Position numbers and translations under genes: made by a program
Shown here: one piece after another, positions 20,059-36,091 of the stretch
Layout: each line of letters starts with the position of its first letter
How positions within the stretch are numbered: position 1 is the first letter of the stretch
Notes under the pieces: model-generated
Seen by the model: only the letters and a program-made list of their open reading frames with translations
Told to the model about the DNA's origin: nothing
The model's database searches: none
Assembly: GCF_026898095.1 (NCBI RefSeq)
Contig: NZ_CP114015.1
Location: forward strand, 1,364,001 to 1,428,000
Direction: 5' to 3'
Origin: Arthrobacter sp. ATA002
GTDB taxonomy: Bacteria > Actinomycetota > Actinomycetes > Actinomycetales > Micrococcaceae
Length of the DNA stretch: 64,000 nucleotides

Positions 20059-23000
20059 CCGAATGCTGGTGCTCTCCGAACAGCTGCTGCACGAAGATTC
20101 AGGCATACCGCCGACACTGGCCCGGGTAGTTGAGTCCCTGCCCGGGGCCGAGGTGCTGCGCAGCGCAGAGGTTCCCGGCGGTACCCGGGCGGATCTGCTG
20201 GCCGCGGCCCGCCGCAGGCACGCGGACCAGGTGTACGACGCCGTGATCTGCCAGGGCTTCTCCCTCGCCTACGCACTGGCGTCCGATCCGGCTTTCGCCG
20301 GCAGGCTGTGGCCCTTCATCGATGATGCGCCCGGGGAGGACAAGCTTCCCTTTCCCGGAGTGCGCTCCAAACTGGGGCAGATCGCCGGGACTTCCCGTTT
20401 CCTGCTCGCCGCCGATGAGGATGAGCGCAGCCTGCTGGAATCCTTCGTGCCGGAAAGCGCCGGAAAGGTCCTGATCCCGGGGACCGCGGCGTTCGACGCC
20501 GTCGTCTCACCGGCTCCGGCTCCGGCCGGGCCGGCCCGGCGGATCCTGCTGGCCGGACATGACCTGAAATTCACCGGTGAACTGGTGAACCATCTGGAAG
20601 CGGACCCGGGCTGCCGCCTCGTCATCGACCAGTGGACGTCGCTGCACACCCACGACGAGGCCGCCTCGCAGCGTGCGCTCGCCGACGCCGACACCGTCAT
20701 CTGCGAATGGGCCGGCGGCAACGCCGTCTGGTACTCGCACCGCGTCCGTCCCGAGCAGCGGCTGATCATCCGCCTGCACGGCTTCGAAGTGCGCGGGGAC
20801 TGGCTGAAGGACATCAATATCGACGCCGTGGACACGGTGGTCCTGGTTTCGGAGTTCTTCCGCAGCCAGGTGCTGGCCGCCACCGGATGGCCCCGCGAAA
20901 AGACGCTCGTCATCCCCAACATGGTGGACGCCGCAGACTTCCTCCGGCCCAAGGAGAGCGGCGCCGAATTCCGGCTGGGACTTGCTGGGATGGTGCCCTG
21001 GTTCAAGCGTCCCGACCGGGCGCTGGACATCCTGGCCGCCCTGCTGGACCTCGACGACCGGTATTCACTGCACATCCGCAGCCGCTACCCGTGGGAGTAC
21101 GACTGGTTCTGGAACGGGCGGGTGGGGAACAGGAAGCCTACCGGCAGTTCTTTGCCCGCCTGCAGGCCGATCCCCGGCTGCGCTCGCGCGTGGCCTTCGA
21201 AAAGTTCGGCCCGGACATGGCCTCATGGTTCCGGCGCATCGGGTTCTGCCTTTCTCCCAGCCACCGCGAAACGTTTCATCTGGCACCTCTGGAGGCAGCG
21301 GCGTCGGGCGCTGTGCCCGTGCTGCTGGAACGGCCGGGGGCGGCGGATATCTTTGACCCGCGCTGGGTCTTCGGCACCACCGCTGACGCAGCCGCATTCA
21401 TCCATGCCACCGCCATGGATCCGCGCGCCCGGGAGCGGGAAAGCGCTGCGGCGCTGCAGCTGGCGGGCACGTATGACGCCGCGGCGGTGCTGCCCCGGTG
21501 GGCCGGGCTGCTGGAAGCGGCGCGCGTGAGGGGACAGGGCCTGTTTTCCATCGTGTCCGCCGTGTACAACGCGGAGGAGTACCTCGACGCTTTTCTGGAA
21601 TCGCTGGAGCAGCAGCGCTACCCGTTTGCCCTGCTGGACATCGTCCTCGTCGATGACGGCTCCACGGACGGGTCGCTGGACCGGATCGGCGCCTGGCAGC
21701 GCAAATACCCGGACCAAATCCGCGTCCTCACCGGAGCCAACGGCGGCCCCGGAGCGGCACGGAACCGCGGGCTCGATTTTTCCCGGAATCCGTGGATCAC
21801 GTTTTGCGATCCCGACGACGTGCTGGACCCGGGGTATCTGGAACGGGTAGCGGGCTTCATCCGCCGGGACCGCAGCGGCAAGGCGGCGGCTGTGACCGGG
21901 CGGCTGATCCAGTTCTTCGAAGATACGGGGGACGTGCGGGACACCCATGCCCTGGCCTGGAAATTCTCCTCCGGCGAGCGCATCGTGGACCTGGACCGGG
22001 AACCCCATTACGTCCATCTCAGTGCCGGGACGGTGTTCCTGCGCAAGGCGGTGTTGGACAGCGCTGGCCTGCGGTTCGACGAGCGGATCCGTCCCACCTT
22101 CGAGGACGCACACCTGGTGGTCCGCTACCTGGGCAGCTGCCCCCGGCCCACCATCGGGCTGGTCCCGGATGCCCGGTATTACTACCGGCAGCGCGCAGCG
22201 GGCACCTCGCTGGCGCAGTCGGGCTGGGTCTCCGGCCACCGCTACACCTCGGTCCTCGAGCACGGGTACCTGGCCCTGCTGCAGGCGCTCGCGGACGACA
22301 ACGGTTCCGCGCCGCGGTGGGCGCAGAACACGGTGCTGTACGACATCATGTGGTACTTCCTGGCGGACCGGGCCGTGCGCCACCCCGTCGCCGCACTGAG
22401 CGACACCCAGCGGCGGGACTTCCTGCAGTGGCTGGAAGACATCTTCTCCTTCATCGACACCGAAGCGATCCTGGACTTTGCGCTGGTGCCGGTCAACATC
22501 GACATCAGAACCGCTGTCGCGCTGCGCTTCAAGGGCAGCGTCCCTGCGGCCTGGCACGTGGACGCGCCCTCGCCGCAGAGCGCCGTGTGCCGGTACGCCT
22601 ACTTTTACCGCGGGCAGCCGCCAATCGAGCGGTACCTCGATCCGGCCGAATCACCGCTGGCCCCGGCTACCTCCAAACGGATCGCGCACGAGTTCTTCGG
22701 AGAAGTGTTCGCGTGGCAGCGGGTGGTCCATTTCCCCGCCGCCGAGGAGCCCCGCTGCGAACTGGACGGCAGGATGCTCGAGCCCCGGTCCCGGCCCGGC
22801 CCGCCGCAGGCCCGGTATCTGCCGAAGGACACCTCCGCCGACCTGCGCCTGGACACCGGGCTGCCGGAACGGGCAGCACTGCGGGCGGCACGCTTCATTC
22901 CCGCCGCCGGGCTTCGCCGGCGGGTGCAGTCCAGGGTGCGCCGCACCTTCCATCCGGTGGGTACGGCGGCGGATTCGACGCCGGACCTGGCGCGCTTCGG

Positions 23001-24222
23001 CATCAAAGCGCCCGCACCGCCGGGGGCGGCACAGGCGGCCGAAGACGAACAGTTGAAACTGCGGGCTGCGGACCCCGACGTCCGTGCCCGGTACCAGGAC
23101 GCCTGGCTGGTCATGGACCGCCCGGACCACGGCTTTGACAACGGTGAACACTTCTACCGCTACCTCGCTCGAAACCAGCCCGGCATCAACGCCTGGTTTG
23201 TGCTCAAGAGCGATTCACCGGACTGGTCCCGGCTGCAGGACGAAGGCTTTCGGCTGGTTCCCTGGGGCAGTGACGAACTGGTGCTCCTGGCGCTGAACGC
23301 CAAGTACCGAATATCCTCCGACGCGGCACTGCCGTCCTACTTTCCGATCGACCGGAAGCGCTTCGGCGGCGGCGCCGGCCGGTTTGTGTTCCTGCAGCAC
23401 GGCGTGATCTGGAACGACCTCTCCCGCTGGCTCAACGACAAATGCATTGACCGTTTCATCACCAGTACACCGGCCGAATACGCATCACTGACCGAGGACG
23501 GCAGCGTCTACACCGTCACCGAACGCGAAGTGCGGCTGACCGGACTGGCCCGCTTCGATTCCCTGCACGAGCGGGCGGAGCAGCAGCGCCTGCAGGAAAC
23601 GGCTCCCACCACCATCACGGTCATGCCGACCTGGCGGATGAACGTGGCCGAAGACATGGCCCGGGCCGCCACACCGTCCGAGCGGCGCGCCGTCCTGCTG
23701 GACAGCGAGTTCTACCGGCAGTGGACGGCATTCATATCCGACCCCCGGCTGCTCGCCCTGCTGCGCCGCACCGGGTTCCGACTGGCGTTCTTCGTCCATC
23801 CGTCGCTGGCCGCGGAGCTCACCGGCGACGCCCTGCCGGAGCATGTGGAGCTGTATCCCCGGCCCGGCGTCAGCCTGCATGACCTGGTGCTGGAGTCCGC
23901 GGCTTTTGTCACGGACTATTCCTCCACCGCCTTTGACGCCGCCTACATTGACCGCAACGTGCTCTACTTCCAGTTCGATGCGGCCACGTTCCTACGCGGG
24001 GACCACCCCGCCCGTCCCGGCTACTTCGACTATCAGCGCGACGGCTTCGGCCCCGTGGCCGGCAGCGTCGATGAGCTCCTCGCCAACCTCGAAGCCCTGG
24101 AACGGACCGGGTTCTCCGGGAATCCGGCCTACGCCGAGCGCGCGGCCGGCACCTTTGCCCACCGCGATGCCGGCAACTGTGCGCGCATCTTCGAGTCCGT
24201 GCTGGAACTGGAGAAGGACTAA
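20048..24222 (+). CDS. Three-domain glycosyltransferase: GT4-like + GT2 + TagF-like (one frameshift)
   Basis: About 1391 aa. Residues 1-480 form a GT-B (GT4-like) unit (DTVVLVSEFFRSQVLAATGW, KTLVIPNMVDAADF, SHRETFHLAPLEAAASGAVP). About 497-700 is a GT2 (GT-A) domain starting LFSIVSAVYNAEEYLDAFLE, with the DDGS metal-binding start (VLVDDGSTDGSLDRI), GPGAARNRG and FCDPDDVL. About 1010-1391 is a CDP-glycerol glycerophosphotransferase (TagB/TagF)-like domain, with FVFLQHGVIWNDLSRWLN and FVTDYSSTAFDAAYIDRNVL. This suggests synthesis of a phosphate-linked, glycosylated wall polymer. The frame steps once at GGGG 21124-21127; a fifth G gives GRVGEQEAYRQFFARLQADP. It overlaps the upstream gene by 11 bp, and the next ATG follows its stop directly. 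Confidence 0.85.
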
Positions 24223-26598
24223 ATGCCCCACCCCGACGAACAGGGCGATCCGTCACTGCCCGCGCCCGACGGCGAACATGCGGAAATCTCCTACCTGGTC
24301 TCCCGCCTCGCCTGGGCCGAGCAGCAGGCAGCCGCCTACCAGCGCGACTACGAGGACATGCTGACCGCGAAAAATGACCTGCACCGTGAACTGTTCCAGG
24401 CCCGGGGCTCCCTGCGGGCGTTCCGCGCAGAAAATGCGGCGCTGAAGCAGCAGTCCAAGGCCGCCCCGGCGTCCATGTCCCGGCGGGCCCGGGCGCTGGC
24501 ACGGAAACTGGGCATCACACGGTTATCCGGCTCCGCCGTTCCCGCCCCGGCCCGGAACTCTGCGTCCGATTCGGCACCGGCTCCGGCCTCCGCTCCGGCA
24601 GCTGTTTCGGCCCAAGCCGCCGCCCCCGCCACAACGCCTGCCGCCGGGTACCCGGTTCCGCCCCGGACCCTGTCCCCGGCCTACACCCGTGAACCCAACC
24701 GGGTTCTGGTGGTGGCGGATTCCGAAGAGCACCTCAGCGCCGCCGGGCGGGCAGCGGAACGCGGCCGCGACGTCGTCGTCCTCTTCCGCCCCGGGTTTCC
24801 CTGGGACACCGGCCGGCCCTTCGGCTATCCCCGCCGGATCTGCGCCGACAACCCCGCGGGGTTTGTCACTGTCTACAGCCCGGACGCGGATATCCGGGCC
24901 GAGAACCCGCACCACTTCGTGGACCGCGCCGCTGACGCGATCGTGCGGGAGGCGCGGCTTCGCCGTCCCGCCGTGCTGCTGGCCGACGGCGGGGAAGCCA
25001 CCCGCCTGGCGGTCCTGGTGGCCGGGCGGCGGCTGGGCATCGCCGTCGCCTTTGAACCTGCTCCGGATCTGCCGGAGGCCCAGGTGGGGGAGGAGTATGC
25101 CGAGGCGGATCCCGTCACCTTCGAACTCCTGCCCGGCCGGAACGCTGGGCCGCTGCGCGCACTGCGGCAGCTGCACGCCGGCGTTATTTGTGATGAGTTC
25201 ACCGGCCAGCTGCTGGAAAACTCCCTGCGCACCACCGCCGTCACCCCAGGGAGCTGGCAGCAGCAGCTGGAAACCGAGCAGTGGGATGCCCTCATCGTGG
25301 AGTCGGCCTGGCTGGGAAACGCCGGAGCATGGGAAATCTCGGACTACTACACGGACCAAAAGGGCTACGAGAACCTGGCAGCCCTGGTGGCGGCCTGCCG
25401 GTCCCGCGGCGTTCCCACCGTGTTCTGGAACAAGGAAGATCCCATCCATTACCGCCGGTTCCGGCGGGTCGCGGGATTGTTCGACCACGTGCTGACCACC
25501 GACCACGGATCGCTGCCGCACTACCAGGAGAATCCCCGGGCGAAGGGGCTAACGCATTCGTCGCTCACCTTTTTCGCGGATCCCGCCCTGCACAATCCGC
25601 TGCCGGGCAGCGCCGCACCGGAAACGGCCGTTGCGTACGCGGGCACGTATTACGGGTCCCGGTTCCCGGAGCGGTCCCGGCAGATGCTCCGGCTGTTCGC
25701 GGCGAGCCAGCCGTACGGACCGATCATCTTCGACCGGCACAGCAGCGACCCGGACGCGCGCAAGGCCTACCCGGACGAGCTCCGCGGCCTCATCCGCGGC
25801 GGCCTGACGTACACGGAAACCCTCGACGCCTACAAGGCGTTTCCGGTGCATCTGAACTTCAACTCCGCCCCGTGGTCCGAGACCATGTTCTCCCGCCGGG
25901 TCGTGGAGATCGCGGCCAGCGGCACCGCGGTGTACAGCGCGGACGGGCAGGGTATCCGCAGCGCGCTCGGAGACGTTTTTCCCGTTTCCGCGGAGGAGGA
26001 GGTCTACCGGGCGCAGGTTTCCCGCTGGATGACGGATGAGGCTGCCCGCAAAACCGCTGCCTGGGCCCAGCTGCGCACCGTGTACCGCGCCCATCTGTCC
26101 GGCCATGCCCTGGCCGTCCTCTTCCGGACCATCGGCATTCCCGCCGCCGCCCCGCAGCCGGGGCGGGCGGCCCTGCGCGTGGACCGGCTGACGCCGGACA
26201 CGGCCCGAGAACTGCGTGAGCAGTCGGTCCGGCCGGCGCTGGTGCTGGCGGACACGGCCGACGACGGCGGCGCGGCAGTGCTGGAGCAGGCCGGGATTGC
26301 GCTGCACCAGGGACGCGGGACCGGGCCGGAGAAACTGCAGGAACTGGGCATCGAGTGGACCGGGTCCTGGTCTCCGGGGCAGCCGCGCACCCTTCTGGAG
26401 GACCTGCTCACCGGGGCTGCCTTTGGACAGTGGGAGAGCATCACCATGGTCCGGGATACGGGCAACGGATGGAGCCCGCTGGCGGCGGTGACGGCCGGCG
26501 TTCCGGAAGCACAGCCCCGGATGGGGCAACTGTCCCGGGTGGACGGCAGCGGAACCGGCCACCTCACCCTCGTGCACCCGCGGAACGGACATCCCTAG
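24223..26598 (+). CDS. CgeB-like glycosyltransferase with N-terminal coiled coil
   Basis: 791 aa, starting directly after the preceding stop (TAA-ATG). Residues about 25-75 form a probable coiled coil (ISYLVSRLAWAEQQAAAYQR ... LRAFRAENAALKQQ). Residues 95-145 are an Ala/Pro low-complexity linker. From about 160 there is a GT-B-like region whose middle carries the CgeB-type signature VPTVFWNKEDPIHYRRFRRV, DHVLTTDHGSLPHYQ, YAGTYYGSRFPERSRQM and LNFNSAPWSETMFSRRVVEI. CgeB proteins glycosylate surface structures. The repeated co-occurrence with TagF-like enzymes suggests a wall glycopolymer role. The coiled coil may mediate association with its neighbour. Confidence 0.8.
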   Translation: MPHPDEQGDPSLPAPDGEHAEISYLVSRLAWAEQQAAAYQRDYEDMLTAKNDLHRELFQARGSLRAFRAENAALKQQSKAAPASMSRRARALARKLGITRLSGSAVPAPARNSASDSAPAPASAPAAVSAQAAAPATTPAAGYPVPPRTLSPAYTREPNRVLVVADSEEHLSAAGRAAERGRDVVVLFRPGFPWDTGRPFGYPRRICADNPAGFVTVYSPDADIRAENPHHFVDRAADAIVREARLRRPAVLLADGGEATRLAVLVAGRRLGIAVAFEPAPDLPEAQVGEEYAEADPVTFELLPGRNAGPLRALRQLHAGVICDEFTGQLLENSLRTTAVTPGSWQQQLETEQWDALIVESAWLGNAGAWEISDYYTDQKGYENLAALVAACRSRGVPTVFWNKEDPIHYRRFRRVAGLFDHVLTTDHGSLPHYQENPRAKGLTHSSLTFFADPALHNPLPGSAAPETAVAYAGTYYGSRFPERSRQMLRLFAASQPYGPIIFDRHSSDPDARKAYPDELRGLIRGGLTYTETLDAYKAFPVHLNFNSAPWSETMFSRRVVEIAASGTAVYSADGQGIRSALGDVFPVSAEEEVYRAQVSRWMTDEAARKTAAWAQLRTVYRAHLSGHALAVLFRTIGIPAAAPQPGRAALRVDRLTPDTARELREQSVRPALVLADTADDGGAAVLEQAGIALHQGRGTGPEKLQELGIEWTGSWSPGQPRTLLEDLLTGAAFGQWESITMVRDTGNGWSPLAAVTAGVPEAQPRMGQLSRVDGSGTGHLTLVHPRNGHP

Positions 26599-26616
26599 TC
26601 CACCATGTGGGACGGG

Positions 26617-26647
26617 TTGCCCGGGATATGGACGGTTTTCCTAGACT
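26617..26647 (+). promoter_or_regulatory. Predicted leaderless leuB promoter
   Basis: TTGCCC (26617-26622) and TAGACT (26642-26647) are 19 bp apart. The leuB ATG at 26654 lies seven bases after the -10 box and has no Shine-Dalgarno, so transcription probably starts at the ATG. Confidence 0.5.
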
Positions 26648-26653
26648 GTCGAT

Positions 26654-27713
26654 ATGAGCGCACAGTCCTCCTCCGTTTCCCTGGCCGTCATTCCCGGCGA
26701 CGGCATCGGCCCCGAAGTCACGGCCGAAGCCGTCAAGGTGCTGCTTGCCGCCACCAAAAACAGCTCCGTCCGGTTTGACCTGACGGAGTACCCGCTCGGA
26801 GCCGAGCACTGGCTCGCGACCGGCGAAACCCTCCCGGACGAGACCCTGGAAGCGCTCAAGGGCCACGACGCGATCCTCTTCGGCGCCGTCGGCGGCGCCC
26901 GGGGACAAGAGCATCCCCTCCGGGCTGATCGAGCGGGACATGCTGCTCAAGCTGCGCTTCAGCCTGGACCACTATGTGAACCTGCGCCCGTCCCGGCTCT
27001 ACCCCGGCATTGGCAGCCCGCTGGCCACCCCGGGCACGGTGGATTTCATTGTGGTCCGCGAAGGCACCGAAGGCCCGTACACCGGCAACGGTGGCGTCCT
27101 GCGTGAAGGCACTGGGCAGGAGGTGGCCACCGAGGTCTCCCTGAACACCGCCCACGGCGTCGAGCGCGTGGTCCGTGACGCGTTCCGCCGCGCCAACGAC
27201 CGGCCGCGCAAAAAACTCACGCTGGTCCACAAGCACAACGTGCTGGTGTACGCCGGCCGGCTCTGGAAACGCACCGTGGAGCGCGTCGCCGCCGAATTCC
27301 CTGACGTGAGCCACGACTACCTCCACGTGGACGCGGCCACCATCTTCCTGGTGACTGATCCGTCACGCTTTGACGTGATCGTCACTGACAACCTCTTCGG
27401 CGACATCATCACCGACCTGGCCGCCGCGGTTACCGGCGGCATCGGGCTGGCTGCCTCCGGCAACCTCAACATGGACGGGACCTTCCCCTCCATGTTCGAA
27501 CCGGTGCACGGTTCAGCCCCCGACATCGCGGGCCAGCAGAAGGCCGACCCCACCGCCGCGATCCTCTCCGCCGCACTCATGCTCCGCCATCTGGGTCTGG
27601 AAAAAGAGGCGGTCCGCGTGGAAGAAGCCGTGGAAGCCGACGTCGCCGCCCGCACCGGGAAGCCGCGCACGACGGCGGAGATCGGCGATGCGATAAGCAC
27701 AGCGGTGTCATAA
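26654..27713 (+). CDS. leuB: 3-isopropylmalate dehydrogenase (frameshifted)
   Basis: 353 aa after correction. It oxidises and decarboxylates 3-isopropylmalate to 2-oxoisocaproate in leucine synthesis. It has the typical start [20 protein letters not shown], the IMDH substrate loop ([27 protein letters not shown]), and [20 protein letters not shown] plus [20 protein letters not shown]. Between GAVGGA and GDKSIPSG the sequence GCCCGGGGAC is two bases short of GCCCCGGGGGAC (one C and one G), which alone explains the frame change near 26898-26904. Predicted leaderless start at ATG 26654. ilvE follows after 60 bp. Confidence 0.94.
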
Positions 27714-27773
27714 GCTCGGGACGTACCAGTAACCATTTCGTCGGGCGGCCGCGCCGTCCACCGTGGAGGAAAA

Positions 27774-28879
27774 ATGTCTGTCAGCGCTCTGGAATTCAGC
27801 CAGGAGCTCTCGCCCACCCGAAGCCGGCCGAGGAGCGTGCGGCCATTCTGGCCAACCCCGGATTCGGCGACTACTTCACGGACCACACCGCGGTCATTGA
27901 TTACAAGACTGACGAGTCCGGTACCGGGGTATGGCAGAACGCCCGGATCGAACCCTACGGACCCATCGCCATGGACCCGGCCGCTGCAGTGCTGCACTAC
28001 GGCCAGGAGATCTTCGAGGGACTGAAGGCCTACCGGCACGCCGACGGCTCGGTCTGGAGCTTTCGCCCCGAGGCCAACGCGGCCCGGCTGAACCTCTCGG
28101 CCCGCCGCCTGGCACTGCCGGAGCTGCCGGAGGAACTGTTCCTGGAATCCCTGCGCCGGCTCGTGGCCCTGGACAAAGACTGGATCCCGGAGGGCGACGG
28201 CGCCGCCCTGTACCTGCGGCCGTTCATGATTGCCACCGAGGCCTTCCTCGGCGTGCGCCCGTCCCGTGAAGTTTCCTACCGCGTGATTGCCTCCCCGGCC
28301 GGGAATTACTTCGGCGGGGAACTGAAGCCGGTCTCCATCTGGCTGTCCACCAAGTACGCCCGAGCCGGCCGCGGCGGCACCGGTGAAGCCAAGTGCGGCG
28401 GCAACTACGCGGCATCGCTGATCGCCCAGATGGAAGGCGAAGCGAACGGCTGCAAGCAGGTCCTGTTCCTGGATGAGTCCAACGACAACGCCGTGGAAGA
28501 ACTCGGCGGCATGAACGTGTTCTTCGTCTACAAGGACGGCTCGCTGGTAACCCCGGCACTGTCCGGCACCATCCTGCACGGCATCACCCGGTCCTCGGTC
28601 CTGCAGCTGGGCCGCGACCGCGGCATGAACGTCCAGGAACGCAGGATCACCCTGGATGAATGGCGCGACGGCGTAGCCTCCGGCGACATCACCGAGGTCT
28701 TCGCCTGCGGCACCGCGGCTGTCATCACGCCAGTCGGCGAACTGAAGACCGAAACCGAGAGCATCGGCTCCGCAGACGCGGTGGCCGGCCCCGTCACCAT
28801 GTCCATCCGCGAGCAGCTGCTCGGTGTCCAGACCGGAACGGTCGAAGACACCCACGGCTGGCTCACCCGCCTGGCCTAA
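27774..28879 (+). CDS. ilvE: Branched-chain amino acid aminotransferase (one frameshift)
   Basis: 368 aa after correction. A PLP fold-type IV enzyme that makes Val, Leu and Ile from their 2-oxo acids. The PLP lysine lies in GTGEAKCGGNYAASL; other marks are LHYGQEIFEGLKAYRHADGS, YLRPFMIATEAFLGVRPS and EVFACGTAAVITPVG. GGAGG stands five bases before ATG 27774. The first 15 codons and the body are in different frames; adding one C to CCC 27817-27819 gives ELSPTPKPAEERAAILANPG without a break. It sits with leuB, giving the final steps of leucine synthesis in one place. Confidence 0.94.
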
Positions 28880-28888
28880 CCCAACGAA

Positions 28889-29677
28889 ATGACCCCGATG
28901 TCCACCACCGCCCTGATCCGCAGCAGCCCACTGACCCGCTTTGCCCTGGCGCCGAACCCCGGCCCCATGAGTTTGGAGGGCACCAACAGCTACGTCATTG
29001 CTGCCGAGGGATCAGAACGCGTGGCGGTGGTGGACCCGGGGCCGCTGGACGAGGGACACCTGCAGCTGCTGGCTTCGGCCGGCACGGTGGAGCTGATCCT
29101 GGTGACGCACCGCCACGCCGACCACACCGAAGCCAGCCGGCGATTCGCGGAAATAACAGGTGCTCCCGTCCGGGCCGTGGATCCTGCGTTGTGCGTGGAC
29201 GGTGAGCCGCTGGCCGACGGCGAGGTGCTGCAGGCCGGGGGAGTGGAAATCCGTGTAGTGGCCACTCCCGGGCACACGTCCGATTCCGCGTGTTTCCATC
29301 TGCCGGCGGACGGCGACGGCGGATCGGTGCTGACCGGAGACACCATTCTGGGGCGCGGCACCACGGTGCTGGACTTTCCGGATGGAACGCTGGGGGACTA
29401 TCTGGCCAGCCTGGAGCGGCTGGCGGCACTGGGGCACGCAACGGTCCTGCCGGGGCACGGACCCGTGCTGCCGGATCTCAGTTCGGTGGTCCTGACCTAC
29501 CGGGACCACCGCGAGGAGCGGCTGGAGCAGATCCGTGCGGCCCTGGCGGAGGCGGGGCCTGATGCGGCCGTGTCCCGGGTCGCGGACCTGGTGTACGCGG
29601 ACGTGCCGGAGAACGTCCGCCCGGCCGCTGAATTGTCGGTGGCCGCTCAGCTGCAGTACCTGAGGGAAGCTGTGTGA
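28889..29677 (+). CDS. Metallo-beta-lactamase fold hydrolase
   Basis: 262 aa. The Zn-binding signature THRHADH at residues 73-79 is preceded by a beta-strand VELIL and followed by the further metal ligands in ATPGHTSDS (His), VLTGDTILG (Asp) and VLPGHGPVL (His). The C-terminal helical extension (YRDHREERLEQIRAALAEAG) is typical of the LACTB2/glyoxalase II-like group, which hydrolyse thioesters or act on nucleic acids. It follows ilvE by 9 bp and is probably co-transcribed. The physiological substrate cannot be read. The start is ATG 28889; ATG 28898 is an alternative. Confidence 0.85.
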   Translation: MTPMSTTALIRSSPLTRFALAPNPGPMSLEGTNSYVIAAEGSERVAVVDPGPLDEGHLQLLASAGTVELILVTHRHADHTEASRRFAEITGAPVRAVDPALCVDGEPLADGEVLQAGGVEIRVVATPGHTSDSACFHLPADGDGGSVLTGDTILGRGTTVLDFPDGTLGDYLASLERLAALGHATVLPGHGPVLPDLSSVVLTYRDHREERLEQIRAALAEAGPDAAVSRVADLVYADVPENVRPAAELSVAAQLQYLREAV

Positions 29678-29805
29678 GCGCTTCCACCGTGGGTGGGCTT
29701 GCAGCAGTGGGCTGACACGTTGCAGACTGAGTATGTCCGTTTTCGAGGTCGAACCGGAGTGCGGGAAAGTTTGGCGCAGCGTGCAGGAGGTCACACTCCA
29801 GCGGT

Positions 29806-29834
29806 TTGCGCGGACCGCCGGGGCTGTGTAAAGT
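29806..29834 (+). promoter_or_regulatory. Candidate rrn promoter P1
   Basis: TTGCGC (29806-29811), 17 bp, then TAAAGT (29829-29834), about 450 bp upstream of 16S. It lies in the 610-bp gap 29678-30287, which holds no gene. Confidence 0.5.
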
Positions 29835-30003
29835 TGAGTGAGTTGCCCCGGTGAGCGCCTGACAGACACTGCGAAGTGTATCTGCACGTGAGACTCCCGG
29901 AAGCGGCAGCAAAACCCCAACACAAGAGCACCGGAGATAATCCGGACGCTTTGTAACGGGTTTTCTTCGGACGAATGAAGCAAATAGCGGGAATTATCCC
30001 GAA

Positions 30004-30033
30004 TTGCCAAAAACGGTCCGGATGAAATAGAAT
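30004..30033 (+). promoter_or_regulatory. Candidate rrn promoter P2
   Basis: TTGCCA (30004-30009), 18 bp, then TAGAAT (30028-30033), in an AT-rich stretch about 250 bp upstream of 16S. Multiple rrn promoters are usual. Confidence 0.55.
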
Positions 30034-30130
30034 AAAGAAACACTGCAGCGAAGAGAAAAGAAAAAACGCGGTCCGGTTCACGGATTGTTTTCCGAGTATT
30101 TCGCATGCATCTGTTGTTTGAGAACTCAAT

Positions 30131-35599
<5,469 letters not shown>

Positions 35600-35820
35600 C
35601 CGGATAACAAACCCGTGTGGTTTGTCACCCGGGAACAGGTCATCAGACTGTCTTTACCGGCGGTGTGATGGTTTAGAATTGTTATTGTTGTATTCACCTA
35701 TGGGGAATACGCGCTGAGGTGGCTGGGGTTTCCTGGTTGCCGGGGGTGTGTGTTTCTTGTTGTGACCATTGTTTTCCCCCTCGCCCCGGGGTTTGTTTGC
35801 CGGGGTGGTGTGGGTGGAAG

Positions 35821-35938
35821 GGTTACGGCGGTCATAGCGTGGGGAAACGCCCGGTCCCATTCCGAACCCGGAAGCTAAGACCCACAGCGCCGATGGTACT
35901 GCATCCGGGAGGGTGTGGGAGAGTAGGTCACCGCCGGA
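35821..35938 (+). rRNA. 5S ribosomal RNA
   Basis: Begins GTTACGGCGGTCATAGCG and ends with GAGTAGGTCACCGCCGGACA; contains the conserved CGAACCCGGAAGCTAAG. The terminal helix pairs ACGGCGGT with the 3' ACCGCCGG. It completes the 16S-23S-5S operon. Confidence 0.96.
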
Positions 35939-35957
35939 CAATTGTTTGGTTGAGAGA

Positions 35958-35990
35958 GTAAGGCCCCGCATGGTTGCGGGGCCTTACTTG
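35958..35990 (+). terminator. rrn operon terminator
   Basis: A perfect 13-bp stem (35958-35970 with 35975-35987) on a four-base loop, 20 bp after 5S. From here to 36091 no gene is seen. Confidence 0.9.
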
Positions 35991-36091
35991 TCTAACCAAT
36001 GACTTAGCCGGTACTGCTGCGGGTCCTCCGCTGCCTAGGCTGTCTTCGTTCAAATGGTCAGGATCTGTCCTCTGGCTTCTATTCACTCTCG

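Noticed and set aside
20632..21120. Extended N-terminus of the 1196-codon frame that holds the GT2 and TagF-like domains
   Set aside because: This part is out of frame with the genuine GT4-like coding sequence at 20048-21123; the two are joined by a lost G.
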